64,000 nucleotides of DNA from Amycolatopsis pittospori (lineage in GTDB: Bacteria; Actinomycetota; Actinomycetes; Mycobacteriales; Pseudonocardiaceae). The DNA lies in contig NZ_JACBXD010000020.1 of NCBI RefSeq assembly GCF_013870525.1, forward strand, positions 1-64,000, written 5' to 3'. Numbering within the stretch: the first letter of the stretch is position 1; every line of letters begins with the position of its first letter. The notes under the pieces were generated by a model. That model was not told the DNA's origin. It made no database searches and saw only the letters and a list, made by a program, of their open reading frames with translations. The position numbers and the translations under genes were made by a program. Positions 8,383 to 17,724 of this stretch are shown here, one piece after another.

Positions 8383-8597
8383 GATCTTCCTCCTCTGCTC
8401 GTGTCCCCATCCTCACCCGGATCCGGCCGGGACGCGAACACTCCATCGTGCACAGTTCGTGCCGCCGACCTGTCCAGTCCGTCACGGCAACCTCCGGTGA
8501 ATTTCCAACACCATCCCATCGGCCCTTGACCCGCCCCGTCCCCTCCTGTTGGTTGATGAGTGAGTTTGTTCAGAGTTGAGCATTCTGGGAGGAACTT

Positions 8598-10562
8598 ATG
8601 CGTCGTCTCGCTGGCGCGCTCGCCGCCGCCTGCACGCTCACCACCTTGTTCGCCGTCCCGGCGGCCGCGGCCGAAAATCCACCGGGACCTGCGGAAACAC
8701 TGGCCGCGACGCCACCGATGGGCTGGAACAGCTGGAACAAGTTCGCCTGTGACATCAACGAACAGCTGATCCGGGAGACCGCCGACGCCATGGTGTCGTC
8801 CGGGATGAAGGCGGCCGGCTATCAGTACATCAACCTCGACGACTGCTGGGCGGAGAAGAACCGCACCCCGGAGGGGAAGTACGAACCGCACCGGACGCGG
8901 TTCCCCAGCGGTATCAAGGCTTTGGCCGACTACGTGCACGGTAAGGGCCTGAAACTCGGCATCTACACCAGCGCGGGTACGGAAACCTGCGCGCGAACCA
9001 TGCCCGGTTCGCTCGACCACGAAGAGGTCGACGCGCGAACGTTCGCCGATTGGGGCGTCGATTACCTCAAATACGACAACTGCCACAACCAGGGCCGACC
9101 GGCGCTGGAGCGGTACACGAAAATGGGCGACGCGCTGAAGAAGACCGGCCGCCCGATCGTCTACGCCCTCTGCGAATGGGGCGAGAACAAGCCCTGGGAA
9201 TGGGGTAAGGACGCCGGCGCGCAGTTGTGGCGCACCACCGGCGACATCAGCGACACCTGGTCGAGTATGACCCGCCTGCTCGATCTGCAGGTCGGCCTTG
9301 AGGGTTATGCCGGACCCGGCGGCTGGAACGACCCGGACATGCTCGAAGTCGGCAACGGCGGGATGACCGACACCGAATACCGGTCGCATTTCGCGCTCTG
9401 GTCGCTGCTCAACGCCCCGCTGCTGGCGGGCAACGACCTTCGCTCGATGTCGGACGCGACCAAGAAGATCCTGCTGAACAAGGACCTTCTCGCGGTGAAC
9501 CAGGACTGGGGCGGCGAGCAGGGTCGCAAGATCCGCGACGACGGTGACACCGAGGTCTGGGCCAAACCGATGTCCGACGGCTCGAACGTCGTCGTGCTCT
9601 TCAACCGCGGCGGCGCGCCCGCGACCTTGTCCGCGACCGCCACGGAGATCGGCGCTCCCGCCTCGCCCGGCTACCGGGTGCGGGATCTGTGGACCGGCGG
9701 CGAAACCGAATCCGCCGGCGTGCTGCGCGCCGGGTTGCCGAGCCATGGTTCGGCGACGTTCCGGGTCTGGCCGTCGAAGCAGCCGAAGGCCGTGCCGCAT
9801 ACGACGCTTTCCTTGCAGACGCCCGAATACGCGGCCGTGGACAAGCCGTTCACCACGACACTGCGGGTGTTCAACGACGGCCGGACCCCGGTGACCGCGG
9901 GCAATGTGAAACTCACCGTGGGGCCGGGCTGGAAACCGGACGGCCGGACCGAGACGTGGATTCCTTCCGTCGCACCGGGGAAGTCGTGGGAGCAGAGCTG
10001 GACCGTGCGGCCCGTTTCTCCCGCCGGGGGCCGTGTCGACGTTTCCGGAACCATCGACTACCGGACGTCCTTCGGTAAGCGATCGTTGTCCACCGGCGGC
10101 AGCGCTCCCCTGGTGAAACCCCCGTCGGTGGGTACGACAGCGCTGTCCAAGGCCACGTTCATGACGGCGGAAAACGGCTACGGCCCAGTGGAACGCGGCA
10201 CCAGCAACGGCGAATCGGGTGCCGGGGACGGCCACGAGATGAGCATCGGCGGAGTGACCTACGACGACGGTTTGGGCGTCCACGCGCCGTCGAAGGTCCG
10301 GCTCTACCTCGGCGGCGGATGCACGTCGTTCGGTTCGTCCGTCGGCGTGGACGACGAGAAGGCCGGCGGCAGCGTGGCTTTCGAGGTCCTCGGTGACGGC
10401 AAGCGGCTCGCCGGGACCGATGTGCTCAAGCGCGGCCAGGCCGCACAGCGGCTTTCCGTGCCACTGGACGGCGTCCAGGTGCTCGATCTCGTCGTCACCG
10501 ACGGCGGTGACGGGGTCGACTCCGACCACGCGGACTGGGCCGCCGCCGCGCTGAACTGCTGA
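8598..10562 (+). CDS. secreted alpha-galactosidase, GH27 with NPCBM domain
   Basis: A 654-residue exported enzyme hydrolysing alpha-D-galactosides. A signal peptide (residues 1 to about 25) is followed by a GH27 TIM barrel starting ATPPMGWNSWNKF. The catalytic nucleophile is Asp160 (YLKYDNC) and the acid/base is Asp216 (RTTGDISDTW), both at the family positions. A beta-sandwich and a linker (about 320-500) lead to a C-terminal NPCBM carbohydrate-binding domain (about 510-654; YDDGLGVHAPSKVRLYLGG). It starts at ATG 8598 after GGGAGG. It is monocistronic. I found no clear sugar-regulator operator in the 215-bp upstream region. Confidence 0.93.
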   Translation: MRRLAGALAAACTLTTLFAVPAAAAENPPGPAETLAATPPMGWNSWNKFACDINEQLIRETADAMVSSGMKAAGYQYINLDDCWAEKNRTPEGKYEPHRTRFPSGIKALADYVHGKGLKLGIYTSAGTETCARTMPGSLDHEEVDARTFADWGVDYLKYDNCHNQGRPALERYTKMGDALKKTGRPIVYALCEWGENKPWEWGKDAGAQLWRTTGDISDTWSSMTRLLDLQVGLEGYAGPGGWNDPDMLEVGNGGMTDTEYRSHFALWSLLNAPLLAGNDLRSMSDATKKILLNKDLLAVNQDWGGEQGRKIRDDGDTEVWAKPMSDGSNVVVLFNRGGAPATLSATATEIGAPASPGYRVRDLWTGGETESAGVLRAGLPSHGSATFRVWPSKQPKAVPHTTLSLQTPEYAAVDKPFTTTLRVFNDGRTPVTAGNVKLTVGPGWKPDGRTETWIPSVAPGKSWEQSWTVRPVSPAGGRVDVSGTIDYRTSFGKRSLSTGGSAPLVKPPSVGTTALSKATFMTAENGYGPVERGTSNGESGAGDGHEMSIGGVTYDDGLGVHAPSKVRLYLGGGCTSFGSSVGVDDEKAGGSVAFEVLGDGKRLAGTDVLKRGQAAQRLSVPLDGVQVLDLVVTDGGDGVDSDHADWAAAALNC

Positions 10563-10571
10563 CGCGCTTTC

Positions 10572-10619
10572 GGTCGTGAGTGGCGATTCGGGTTAGAACA
10601 CGAATCGCCACTCACGACC
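10572..10619. repeat. perfect palindrome, CGTGAGTG family, copy 1
   Basis: 19-bp arms, GGTCGTGAGTGGCGATTCG and its complement, with loop ggttagaaca, 9 bases after the alpha-galactosidase stop. It is base-for-base identical over 48 bp to 10783-10830. Probable terminator function. Confidence 0.85.
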
Positions 10620-10696
10620 ACCCTGACCCGGCACCTCCCGCCGCTGCCCATGCTCACCTGAAGTCCGTGAAGGCCCCTTCGTGTACAGGGGAAGGT

Positions 10697-10749
10697 GTTG
10701 CGAAAGCCACTTTCGCAACCTTCAAAGTTGCGAAAGTGGCTTTCGCAAC
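10697..10749. repeat. nested palindrome, GTTGCGAAAG family, copy 2
   Basis: Both 23-bp arms (10697-10719 and 10727-10749) are identical to those at 6996-7048; only the 7-base loop differs (cttcaaa here, gttgagg there). Confidence 0.85.
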
Positions 10750-10782
10750 CCTGTGTCCCTGCGGACCGCACAGGGCCCAGGT

Positions 10783-10830
10783 GGTCGTGAGTGGCGATTC
10801 GGGTTAGAACACGAATCGCCACTCACGACC
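10783..10830. repeat. perfect palindrome, CGTGAGTG family, copy 2
   Basis: Exact second copy of the 48-bp element at 10572-10619. Its right arm runs into the GntR gene on the minus strand and supplies that gene's TGA stop (10823-10825). Confidence 0.85.
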
Positions 10831-11518
10831 CGCGGCGATCGTAAGCGGCCAGAAGCTGCTTCTCCGCATCCCGCAGGTATTTCTCCAGTGCCGTCTCCGC
10901 GGGCCCGAACCGCCCGCGTTCCAGGTCGCGCAGGATCCGCTCGTGCCGCTCCAGGAACGGCTCGAAGAACGCGCGCGTGTTCTCCGCGAGCACGAAGAAG
11001 AGCCGCGTCTCCGCCAGCACTTGCCGCATCGTCGTGCTGACCCGTTCGCTGCCCGCGAGGTCGCCGATCGCTTGGTGGAAAGCGATACTCGCGGTCCCGA
11101 CGGCCTGCCAGTCACCTTCGCCTGCCGCGGCGCGGCCTTCCAGCACAGCCTGCTCGACGGCGGAAAGATCCACAGTGGACATCTCGGAAGCACGCCGTAG
11201 CGCGCCGCATTCGGTGACGCGCCGCATGACGTAGAGGTCCGCGATGTCCTGCGCGGTCAGTTCCCGCACGAATACACCGCGGTTGAGTTCGTGCACCGCC
11301 AGCCGTTCGTGCGCGAGCAGCTGAAACGACTCACGAAGGGTGTTGCGCGAGACGCCGAGCGCCGCGCTGATCGACGGTTCGGAGAGTCGCGTCCCCGGCG
11401 GGAAGACGCCTTCGGTGATGCGCTGACGCAAGATCTCGGCGACACGCTCCGCCGTCCCGCTCCGTTCGAGCAGGTAACGGTCGCCCGAAAGCGCCTCCTC
11501 CGCGGCAGGAGTGGACAT
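10823..11518 (-). CDS. GntR family regulator (FadR/FCD type) of the HyuAB operon
   Basis: A 231-residue regulator with an N-terminal winged HTH (residues 22-85: RVAEILRQRITEGVFPPGTRLSE, then ALGVSRNTLRESFQ) and a C-terminal helical FCD ligand-binding domain. I start at ATG 11518; a longer frame upstream overlaps the SDR gene and has no family similarity. It is the last gene of a five-gene operon, 4 bases after the SDR stop, so it probably autoregulates the whole unit. The perfect palindrome 17725-17739 ahead of the first gene is its likeliest operator. The last codons and stop lie inside a repeated palindrome. Confidence 0.88.
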   Translation of the reverse strand: MSTPAAEEALSGDRYLLERSGTAERVAEILRQRITEGVFPPGTRLSEPSISAALGVSRNTLRESFQLLAHERLAVHELNRGVFVRELTAQDIADLYVMRRVTECGALRRASEMSTVDLSAVEQAVLEGRAAAGEGDWQAVGTASIAFHQAIGDLAGSERVSTTMRQVLAETRLFFVLAENTRAFFEPFLERHERILRDLERGRFGPAETALEKYLRDAEKQLLAAYDRRGS

Positions 11519-11522
11519 GGCG

Positions 11523-12314
11523 TTACCTGACGCCGAGTTCGAAATCGAGACTGTACCGGTTGCCCGGCATGGCACCGGCCGCCTTCGCGCCGTCGATCGG
11601 GAGCGCGACCCCGTTGATGAACCGGGATTCGTCACTCGCCAGGAAGACGACGGCCTTCGCGACCTCCCATGCCTCGCCGACCCGCCCGGCCGGGGTGCTC
11701 GCGACCAGTTGGTGTTGCTTGGCTTCGAAGTCCTCCGGTGACGCGAGTGTTCCACGCAGCATGTCGGTGTCGATCGCGCCGGGGTTGACCGTGTTCGCCC
11801 GGATGCCCTGGTGCGCGTGCGCGACCGCGAGCGACTTCATCATGCCGACCAGCGCGTGTTTGGTGGCGTTGTACACCGGGTCGCCGGGGCGGCCCATCAC
11901 ACCGCCGTTGGACGACGTCGTGATGATGCTGCCCGCCTTCCGCGCGATCATCTGCGGCAGAACCGCCCGCGTGGCCAGGAAAGCGGCGCGTACGTTCAGG
12001 GCGAAGATGTTGTCGAACTCGGCCAGCGTGGTGTCGGCCAGCGGTTTCCCGAGGTGGATGCCGACGTTGTTGAACAGGACGTCGATCCGGCCGGTCCCGG
12101 CCAGCACGCCGCGCACGAACTCGTCGACCTGGTCTTCGTCCGTGGCGTCCACAAGGGAGTGTTCGACGCCCTCGACGGTCTCGGTCTGCTCGCGGATGTC
12201 GCTGGAGAACACGGTCGCGCCCTCCGCGACGAACTCCTTCACCGTGGCGAGACCGATTCCCCTCGCGCCGCCGAAGACCACCGCGACCTTGCCGGCCAGC
12301 CGACCCATGCTCAT
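11523..12314 (-). CDS. SDR family oxidoreductase in the HyuAB operon
   Basis: A 263-residue classical SDR: GGARGIG cofactor motif (residues 15-21), NNVG, a catalytic Ser in TTSSNGG, YNATK as Tyr-x3-Lys, and PG followed by ID/TDM. An acidic residue after beta2 (SSDIRE) favours NAD(H). The start at ATG 12314 overlaps the hyuB stop as ATGA; a second Met two codons later is possible. As the fourth gene of the operon it probably oxidises or reduces a hydroxy/oxo intermediate of the same pathway. The substrate is unknown. Confidence 0.87.
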   Translation of the reverse strand: MSMGRLAGKVAVVFGGARGIGLATVKEFVAEGATVFSSDIREQTETVEGVEHSLVDATDEDQVDEFVRGVLAGTGRIDVLFNNVGIHLGKPLADTTLAEFDNIFALNVRAAFLATRAVLPQMIARKAGSIITTSSNGGVMGRPGDPVYNATKHALVGMMKSLAVAHAHQGIRANTVNPGAIDTDMLRGTLASPEDFEAKQHQLVASTPAGRVGEAWEVAKAVVFLASDESRFINGVALPIDGAKAAGAMPGNRYSLDFELGVR

Positions 12315-14023
12315 CTCTTCCCTCTCGACGAAACCGCTGTGTAGTCCTCCGGGAGCCGCACCAGGGCTCCGGGTTCTCCGTGGTAGGTGACCTCGACGCC
12401 ATACAGTTCGCGCGCGGCCTCCACCGAGACGTAGCCGTCGACGACGTCGGCGAGGACGGCCTCGGGCTCCCGCTCGAACGGGTCGCCGTATCCGCCACCG
12501 CCGGGCAGGATCACGTCCACGACGTCGTCCGGCCGCAGACTCACCCGGCTCTTCGACGGCAGGTCGGTTCCCTCGGAGAGCCCGAACCGGCCCGCGGCCC
12601 CATCATGCCCCGAGTCCACACCGGACGCCGGTCGAAGCACCCGATCGACGTTCCCGTTGACACTCCACGAAATCTCGCCGCGGGCGGCCATCGCCGTACG
12701 CTGGCCGAGACCTCCGCGCCGTCGCCCGGCGCCACCCGAATCCACCCTCAGCACGCGCTCGCGCTGCACCAGCGGCGCCATGGTCTCGATGACCTCGGTC
12801 GGCGTCGACCGCAGACCGCTGGGGAAACCGGTGGTGCTGAGACCGTCCTTGGTGGCCCGTGCGCCGATTCCCCCGGTCTGGAAGACGTTGAGCATGAACT
12901 CCTCGCCCGCCGCGTCGGCGCCGCGCCAGATCGTCATCCACAACGCGTCCGCGCTCTGCGCCAAAGCAGTGCCGGGTAACGCTTCGTGCAGTGCGGTGAT
13001 CAGCAAGGAGGGCAGGAAATGCCCGATCAGATGCCGCGACGCGACCGGCGCCGGCGGCCTGCAGTTGAGCACCGAGCCTTCGGGGGCGGTGACGTGCACC
13101 GGCCGGAACGAACCCGCGTTGTGCGGCACCTCCGGGGCGATGGCCGCCTTGACCGCGAACGAGGCATAGGCCCGCGTGTAATTGAGGACGACGTTGATCC
13201 CGCGACGGCTCTGCGGCGACGAACCGGCGAAGTCGAGGTGGATCTCGTCGCCGTCGATGGTCACGGCGACCTTGAGGACGACCTCTTCGTCATCGAATCC
13301 GTCGGTGACCAATTCGCTGGTATAGGTGCCGTCCGGCAGTTTCGCCAGGGCGTCCCGCAGCGCGCGTTCGGACCGGTTCATGATCTCGGCGGCGACGTCG
13401 TCGAGCGAAGGGAGTGCGAACTCCTCCAGCAGGCGGACCAGGCTCGCGGCACCGACCTCGTTGCCGGTGACCTGTGCGTACAGGTCACCGATCGTCTCCT
13501 CGGGAGTGCGCACGTTCGCGCGGATCAGCAGTTCGAGATCCGCGTTGACCTCGCCCGCGCGGAGGAACTTCATGATCGGCAGGCGCAGCCCCTCTTCGAA
13601 GACCTCGTTCGCCTCGGCCGAGACCAGCCGTCCGCCGATGTCCGGTGCGTGGCAACAGGAAGCGAACCACGCGACCAGCCGTCCCCGCAGGAACACCGGC
13701 GTGGCCACGGTGATGTCGTTGATCTGCCCGGCGGTCTGCCACGGATCGTTGGTGAGCAGGACGTCACCCGGTTCGAGGGTTTCCGGCGGGTACGCGGCGA
13801 CGAAGTGGTGCATCCCGGTCGCCATCGCGTTGATGTGGCCGGGAGTCCCGCCGACGGACTGTCCGATCATCTCGCCGCGTGAGTCGAACACCGCGCAGGC
13901 GAGGTCGAGCGATTCCCTCACCACGGAGGAGAACGCCGTGTCGACGAGCGCGTTCTGTTGTTCGGCCAAAATCGAGTGCAGCCGGTTTCCCAGTACCCCG
14001 ACCAGGATCGGGTCGACGCTCAT
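12311..14023 (-). CDS. hyuB: hydantoinase B / oxoprolinase family, B subunit
   Basis: A 570-residue protein of the HyuB family (beta subunit of ATP-dependent N-methylhydantoinase, 5-oxoprolinase and acetone-carboxylase-related enzymes). It has the family features IGQSVGGTPGHINAM near residue 50, GDVLLTNDPWQTAGQINDI and FLRGRLVAWFASCCHAPDIGG, and the C-terminal GGGGYGDPFEREPEAVLADV, which closes the fold. Full length. Start ATG 14023 overlaps the hyuA stop as ATGA, matching an equimolar complex. The particular cyclic amide or ketone substrate cannot be told from sequence. Confidence 0.9.
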   Translation of the reverse strand: MSVDPILVGVLGNRLHSILAEQQNALVDTAFSSVVRESLDLACAVFDSRGEMIGQSVGGTPGHINAMATGMHHFVAAYPPETLEPGDVLLTNDPWQTAGQINDITVATPVFLRGRLVAWFASCCHAPDIGGRLVSAEANEVFEEGLRLPIMKFLRAGEVNADLELLIRANVRTPEETIGDLYAQVTGNEVGAASLVRLLEEFALPSLDDVAAEIMNRSERALRDALAKLPDGTYTSELVTDGFDDEEVVLKVAVTIDGDEIHLDFAGSSPQSRRGINVVLNYTRAYASFAVKAAIAPEVPHNAGSFRPVHVTAPEGSVLNCRPPAPVASRHLIGHFLPSLLITALHEALPGTALAQSADALWMTIWRGADAAGEEFMLNVFQTGGIGARATKDGLSTTGFPSGLRSTPTEVIETMAPLVQRERVLRVDSGGAGRRRGGLGQRTAMAARGEISWSVNGNVDRVLRPASGVDSGHDGAAGRFGLSEGTDLPSKSRVSLRPDDVVDVILPGGGGYGDPFEREPEAVLADVVDGYVSVEAARELYGVEVTYHGEPGALVRLPEDYTAVSSRGKR

Positions 14024-16080
14024 ACGGTCACCACCAGACTGGCGTCCTCACCGACGACACACTGAGCGCCCGGCGGAACGACCACGGTGGACTCGCGTTC
14101 CTCGACGATGGCCGGTCCCGCGACGCGGTCGCCGGACTTGAGCCGATACCGGTCGTACACCGCCGTGTCGACAAAGCCACCTTCGGCAGGGAAGTACGCC
14201 GGGCGACCGCCCTTGCGTGCGTCGCCTTCCGTCACGTCGGCGGCGAGTTTCAAGGTGACCTCGGGGGCCGGGCCACTGGAGACCACCCGCCAGTTGAGCA
14301 CCTCGATCGCGACGTCCGGTCCGGTCCGGCGGTACAGCGTCCGATAGGTCTCGGTGAAGGCGTCGATCAGCGACCCCGGCCAGTTCCCCGGCTCGACCGG
14401 GACCCGGATCTCGTAGCCCTGCCCGGAATAGCGCATCTCGGCGATCCGCCGATGACCGACCGATGAACCGTCCACACCAGACTCTTCGAGCAGTTCCGCG
14501 CCCTCGGACTCCATCTCGGCGAACAGCGCGTCGACCTGCTCCCAGGACAGATCGAGCACCGCCGCTCGCGCGGAACGCACGAAATCGAAAGCCAGTGGCG
14601 CGGTGAGAAAACCGGCGGCGCTCAGCACGCCGGCCGCGGGCGGCGCGACCACTTCGGGTGCCCCGAGCGCCCGCGCGACGCCGACACCGTGCACCGGTCC
14701 GGCGCCGCCGAAGGTGTACATCGGCAGCTTCGCCGGATCCTTGCCGCGTTCGACGGCGTGCACGCGAGCGGCGTTCGCCATGTCCTCGTTGACGCTGGTG
14801 TGAATGCCCCAAGCGGCCTCTTCGACGCTGACGCCGAGGGGTTCGGCGATCTTCGACCGGATCGCCTCGCGCGCGCCCTCGGCGTCCAAGGTCATTCCGC
14901 CGCCGAGGAAATAGTCCGGATCGAGATAGCCGAGCACGAGGTCGGCGTCGGTCACGGTGGGCTCGGTTCCGCCACGGCCGTAGCAGACCGGACCGGGTTC
15001 GGACCCGGCCGAATCGGGGCCGACGGTGAGCAGGCCGAGCGCGTCGATACGGGCGATCGAGCCGCCGCCGACGCCGATCTCGATCATGTCGGTGACCGGG
15101 ACCTTGACCGGCAGCCCGGATCCGGGGAGCAGGCGGTACTTCCGGTCCACTTCGAACTCATGGGTCACCAGCGGCGCGCCGCCGGAGATCATGCACAGTT
15201 TCGCGGTGGTGCCGCCCATGTCGAAGGCCAGCAGGTCTTCCACACCGGCCGCGGATCCGATGGCGGACGCGGCCAGTGCCCCGCCCGCCGGGCCGGATTC
15301 GAGGATACGGATCGGATAACGCGCGGCGGTGTCGACGGTCGCGATTCCGCCGTTGGACAGCATGATGTGCGGCGACGGCCGCACTCCGGCGTCGTGCAGA
15401 CGTCGTTCCAGATCACGCAGATAGCGTTCGGTGAGGTCTTGGACGTAGACGTTCGCTACCGTGGTCGACGTGCGTTCGAACTCACGGATCTCCGGGACGA
15501 CCTCGCTGGACAGCGCGACCCGCAACCGTGGCGCGACGGCCTTGAGCACCTCGGCGGCGCGCCGTTCGTGCGCCGGATTCGTGAAGGCGTGCAGGAAACA
15601 GATCGCCACCGCGTCGATCCCGCGGGCGTCGAGTTCGCGGCCGAGGCGTGCGACGTGGTCCTCGTCCAGTCCGGTGTGGACGGTCCCGTCGGCGAGAATC
15701 CGCTCGGGGACGTCGAAGCGCAAGTGACGCGGCACCAGCGGCGTCGGCAGCTCGATGAGCAGGTCGTACAGTTCGTACCGGTGCTCGCGGCGCATCTCCA
15801 GCACGTCGCGGAATCCGGCGGTGGCCAGTAGCGCGGTCCGCGAGCCCTTGCGTTCGATCAGCGCGTTCGTGACCAGTGTGGTGCCGTGGACGAACTGCTC
15901 GACGTCGGCCGCGTCCAGCCCTGCATCCGCGAGTGTCCTTTTCAGCCCCTCTTCGACCGCGCGAGCGGGCTCGTCGTGCGTCGTCAGCACCTTGCCCACG
16001 GCGACGACCCCGGTCCCGTCGAGTACGCAGAGATCGGTGAACGTCCCGCCGATGTCCACGCCGACGCGCAGCCCGGTCAC
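14020..16080 (-). CDS. hyuA: hydantoinase A / oxoprolinase family, A subunit
   Basis: A 686-residue ATP-dependent subunit with an actin-like nucleotide-binding motif at the very N-terminus (VGVDIGGTFTDLCVLDG), the family segment VHGTTLVTNALIERKG, and DMGGTTAKLC with GGGSIA in the second half. It partners HyuB to open a cyclic amide or activate a ketone with ATP. I start at GTG 16080, which overlaps the upstream stop as GTGA and has AAGGG just upstream; the frame extends 7 codons further, inside the previous gene. It is gene two of the operon. Confidence 0.9.
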   Translation of the reverse strand: MTGLRVGVDIGGTFTDLCVLDGTGVVAVGKVLTTHDEPARAVEEGLKRTLADAGLDAADVEQFVHGTTLVTNALIERKGSRTALLATAGFRDVLEMRREHRYELYDLLIELPTPLVPRHLRFDVPERILADGTVHTGLDEDHVARLGRELDARGIDAVAICFLHAFTNPAHERRAAEVLKAVAPRLRVALSSEVVPEIREFERTSTTVANVYVQDLTERYLRDLERRLHDAGVRPSPHIMLSNGGIATVDTAARYPIRILESGPAGGALAASAIGSAAGVEDLLAFDMGGTTAKLCMISGGAPLVTHEFEVDRKYRLLPGSGLPVKVPVTDMIEIGVGGGSIARIDALGLLTVGPDSAGSEPGPVCYGRGGTEPTVTDADLVLGYLDPDYFLGGGMTLDAEGAREAIRSKIAEPLGVSVEEAAWGIHTSVNEDMANAARVHAVERGKDPAKLPMYTFGGAGPVHGVGVARALGAPEVVAPPAAGVLSAAGFLTAPLAFDFVRSARAAVLDLSWEQVDALFAEMESEGAELLEESGVDGSSVGHRRIAEMRYSGQGYEIRVPVEPGNWPGSLIDAFTETYRTLYRRTGPDVAIEVLNWRVVSSGPAPEVTLKLAADVTEGDARKGGRPAYFPAEGGFVDTAVYDRYRLKSGDRVAGPAIVEERESTVVVPPGAQCVVGEDASLVVTV

Positions 16081-17708
16081 GAAGAGCCCTTGCGGTACCA
16101 CCGTGGCGAGGTGTTGAGCGGCGGCGCCATCTTCGCCCGGACGACCAGCACGTTCGGCTCGTCGGACTCGACGAACTCCCCGAGCAGCCGCCGGAACGCC
16201 CGTCCGAAGCCGGAGACGCGGTCCGCGTGCACGCCGAAGGACCGGGCCAGGCCGACGAAATCGGGGCTGTCCCAGTCGACACCGCGGCGCGGCAACCCGG
16301 CGCGGTCCTGGTCGTAACGCAGCATTCCGTAGCCGCCGTCGTCGACGATGATCACGGTGACCGGCAACTGTTCCTGCGCCAGTGTGGCGAGATCCCCGCA
16401 GCCGAACAGGAAACCCCCGTCGCCGCTGACACAGATCGCCCGTCCACTACCCGCCGCGCCGGCGCCGAGTGCCGCCGGGAAGCCGTAGCCGAGGGTGCCC
16501 CAGCCCATCGGGTAGGCGAGTTTGCGTGGCGCGCGGACGCGGTGGAATCCGCCGATCCAATATCCGGCCACGCACATGTCGGCGACCAGGACGGCGTCCG
16601 CCGGCAGCACCTCGTCCAAAGTGGACAGCAGGTCGGCGGCCTGCGGTTCCTCTTCCTTGATCCGCTGCCGGACGCGTGCGGAGACCTTGGCGAGTCTGCC
16701 GACGAGCGCCGCGATACCGGGCCGTTCCTCGACCTTCAGTGCCTCGGTGAGCGCACGGGCGTCGCCGACCAGCGTGATGTCCGGTTTGTAGTTCTTCGCC
16801 GCGTCGTCCGGGTCGACGTTGATCGCGATGAGCTTCTTCGGCCGCGGCATCAGCCAGTTCTGCGTCATCAGCCCGTCGAAATCGGTGCCGATGGCGAGGA
16901 CGACGTCGGCCTCGTCCCACAGCGCGCCGACCTCGGGCGCGTGCACCGGGTTCGGGGCGAGACACGGATGGTCGACCGAGAGGAGCCCGCGGGCGCCGAA
17001 CGTGGTGAGCACCGGCGCGGCCAGCCGTTCGGCGAGTTTGCCGATCGCCTCACCGGCCTCGGCACGCAGCGCGCCGCCACCCGCCCAGATCAGCGGCCGC
17101 TGGGCGGTGGCCAGCAGCGCCTCGGCCTCGGAGAGATCCGGGATCTCGGACGGCCGGGCGTGCGACGAGGGCGGACGGCGGCCGGGTGACCGCTCGGACA
17201 GGAAGTCGGCGGGGATGCCCACGTAGACCGGCCCGCTCTGGGGCTGGAGGGCGAGTTTGGCGGCGCGGTGGATCGTGCTCGCGACCTGGTCGGCGCTGAC
17301 GACGGTGAAACCGGCCTTGGTGACCGGCGCGAACATCGCCTGCTGGTCGGAGTTCTCGTGCAGTACGCCGCGGACCACGCCGGGACGCCGCAGCGTCGAC
17401 GGGATGTCGGTCGCGATGACCAGCATCGGCGCCGCAGACGCCATCGCCTCGCCGACCGCGGCGAGCGTGTTCGCCGCGCCGGGTCCGGTGGTCACCAGCG
17501 CGATGCCCAGCTTGCCGGTCGCGCGCGCGTACCCGTCGGCCGCGTACCCGGCCGTCTGCTCGTGCCGGACCCCGATGAGCCGGATGTCCGTATCGGCCAG
17601 CGCCTCCCATAAGGGCAGGTTGTGCACCCCGGGGAGACCGAAGACGACTTCGGTCCCCAGAGCGGTCAGCGCGTCGGCCAGATGCTGGGCTCCGGTGGGT
17701 GAAGGCAC
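16077..17708 (-). CDS. thiamine-diphosphate enzyme, acetolactate synthase-like
   Basis: A 543-residue ThDP-dependent enzyme of the acetohydroxyacid synthase/decarboxylase superfamily. Catalytic Glu50 (RHEQTAGYAADGYAR) activates the cofactor; the Mg/ThDP-binding site is SGDGGFLFGCGDLATL followed by VIIVDDGGYGML, where the usual Asn is Asp. It starts at GTG. It is the first gene of the ThDP-HyuA-HyuB-SDR-GntR operon, so it probably acts on a 2-oxo acid upstream or downstream of the ATP-dependent hydrolase/carboxylase. No regulatory ACT subunit is nearby, which argues against biosynthetic AHAS. Confidence 0.87.
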   Translation of the reverse strand: MPSPTGAQHLADALTALGTEVVFGLPGVHNLPLWEALADTDIRLIGVRHEQTAGYAADGYARATGKLGIALVTTGPGAANTLAAVGEAMASAAPMLVIATDIPSTLRRPGVVRGVLHENSDQQAMFAPVTKAGFTVVSADQVASTIHRAAKLALQPQSGPVYVGIPADFLSERSPGRRPPSSHARPSEIPDLSEAEALLATAQRPLIWAGGGALRAEAGEAIGKLAERLAAPVLTTFGARGLLSVDHPCLAPNPVHAPEVGALWDEADVVLAIGTDFDGLMTQNWLMPRPKKLIAINVDPDDAAKNYKPDITLVGDARALTEALKVEERPGIAALVGRLAKVSARVRQRIKEEEPQAADLLSTLDEVLPADAVLVADMCVAGYWIGGFHRVRAPRKLAYPMGWGTLGYGFPAALGAGAAGSGRAICVSGDGGFLFGCGDLATLAQEQLPVTVIIVDDGGYGMLRYDQDRAGLPRRGVDWDSPDFVGLARSFGVHADRVSGFGRAFRRLLGEFVESDEPNVLVVRAKMAPPLNTSPRWYRKGSS

Positions 17709-17724
17709 CCCGCCGATAGTGCCA

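Noticed and set aside
8115..10529. Long open frame of 804 codons opposite the alpha-galactosidase
   Set aside because: Antisense shadow with skewed composition; the GH27 gene has signal peptide and catalytic residues in place.
10563..10830. CRISPR array
   Set aside because: Repeats are palindromes with two copies each and no regular spacers; no cas gene is near.
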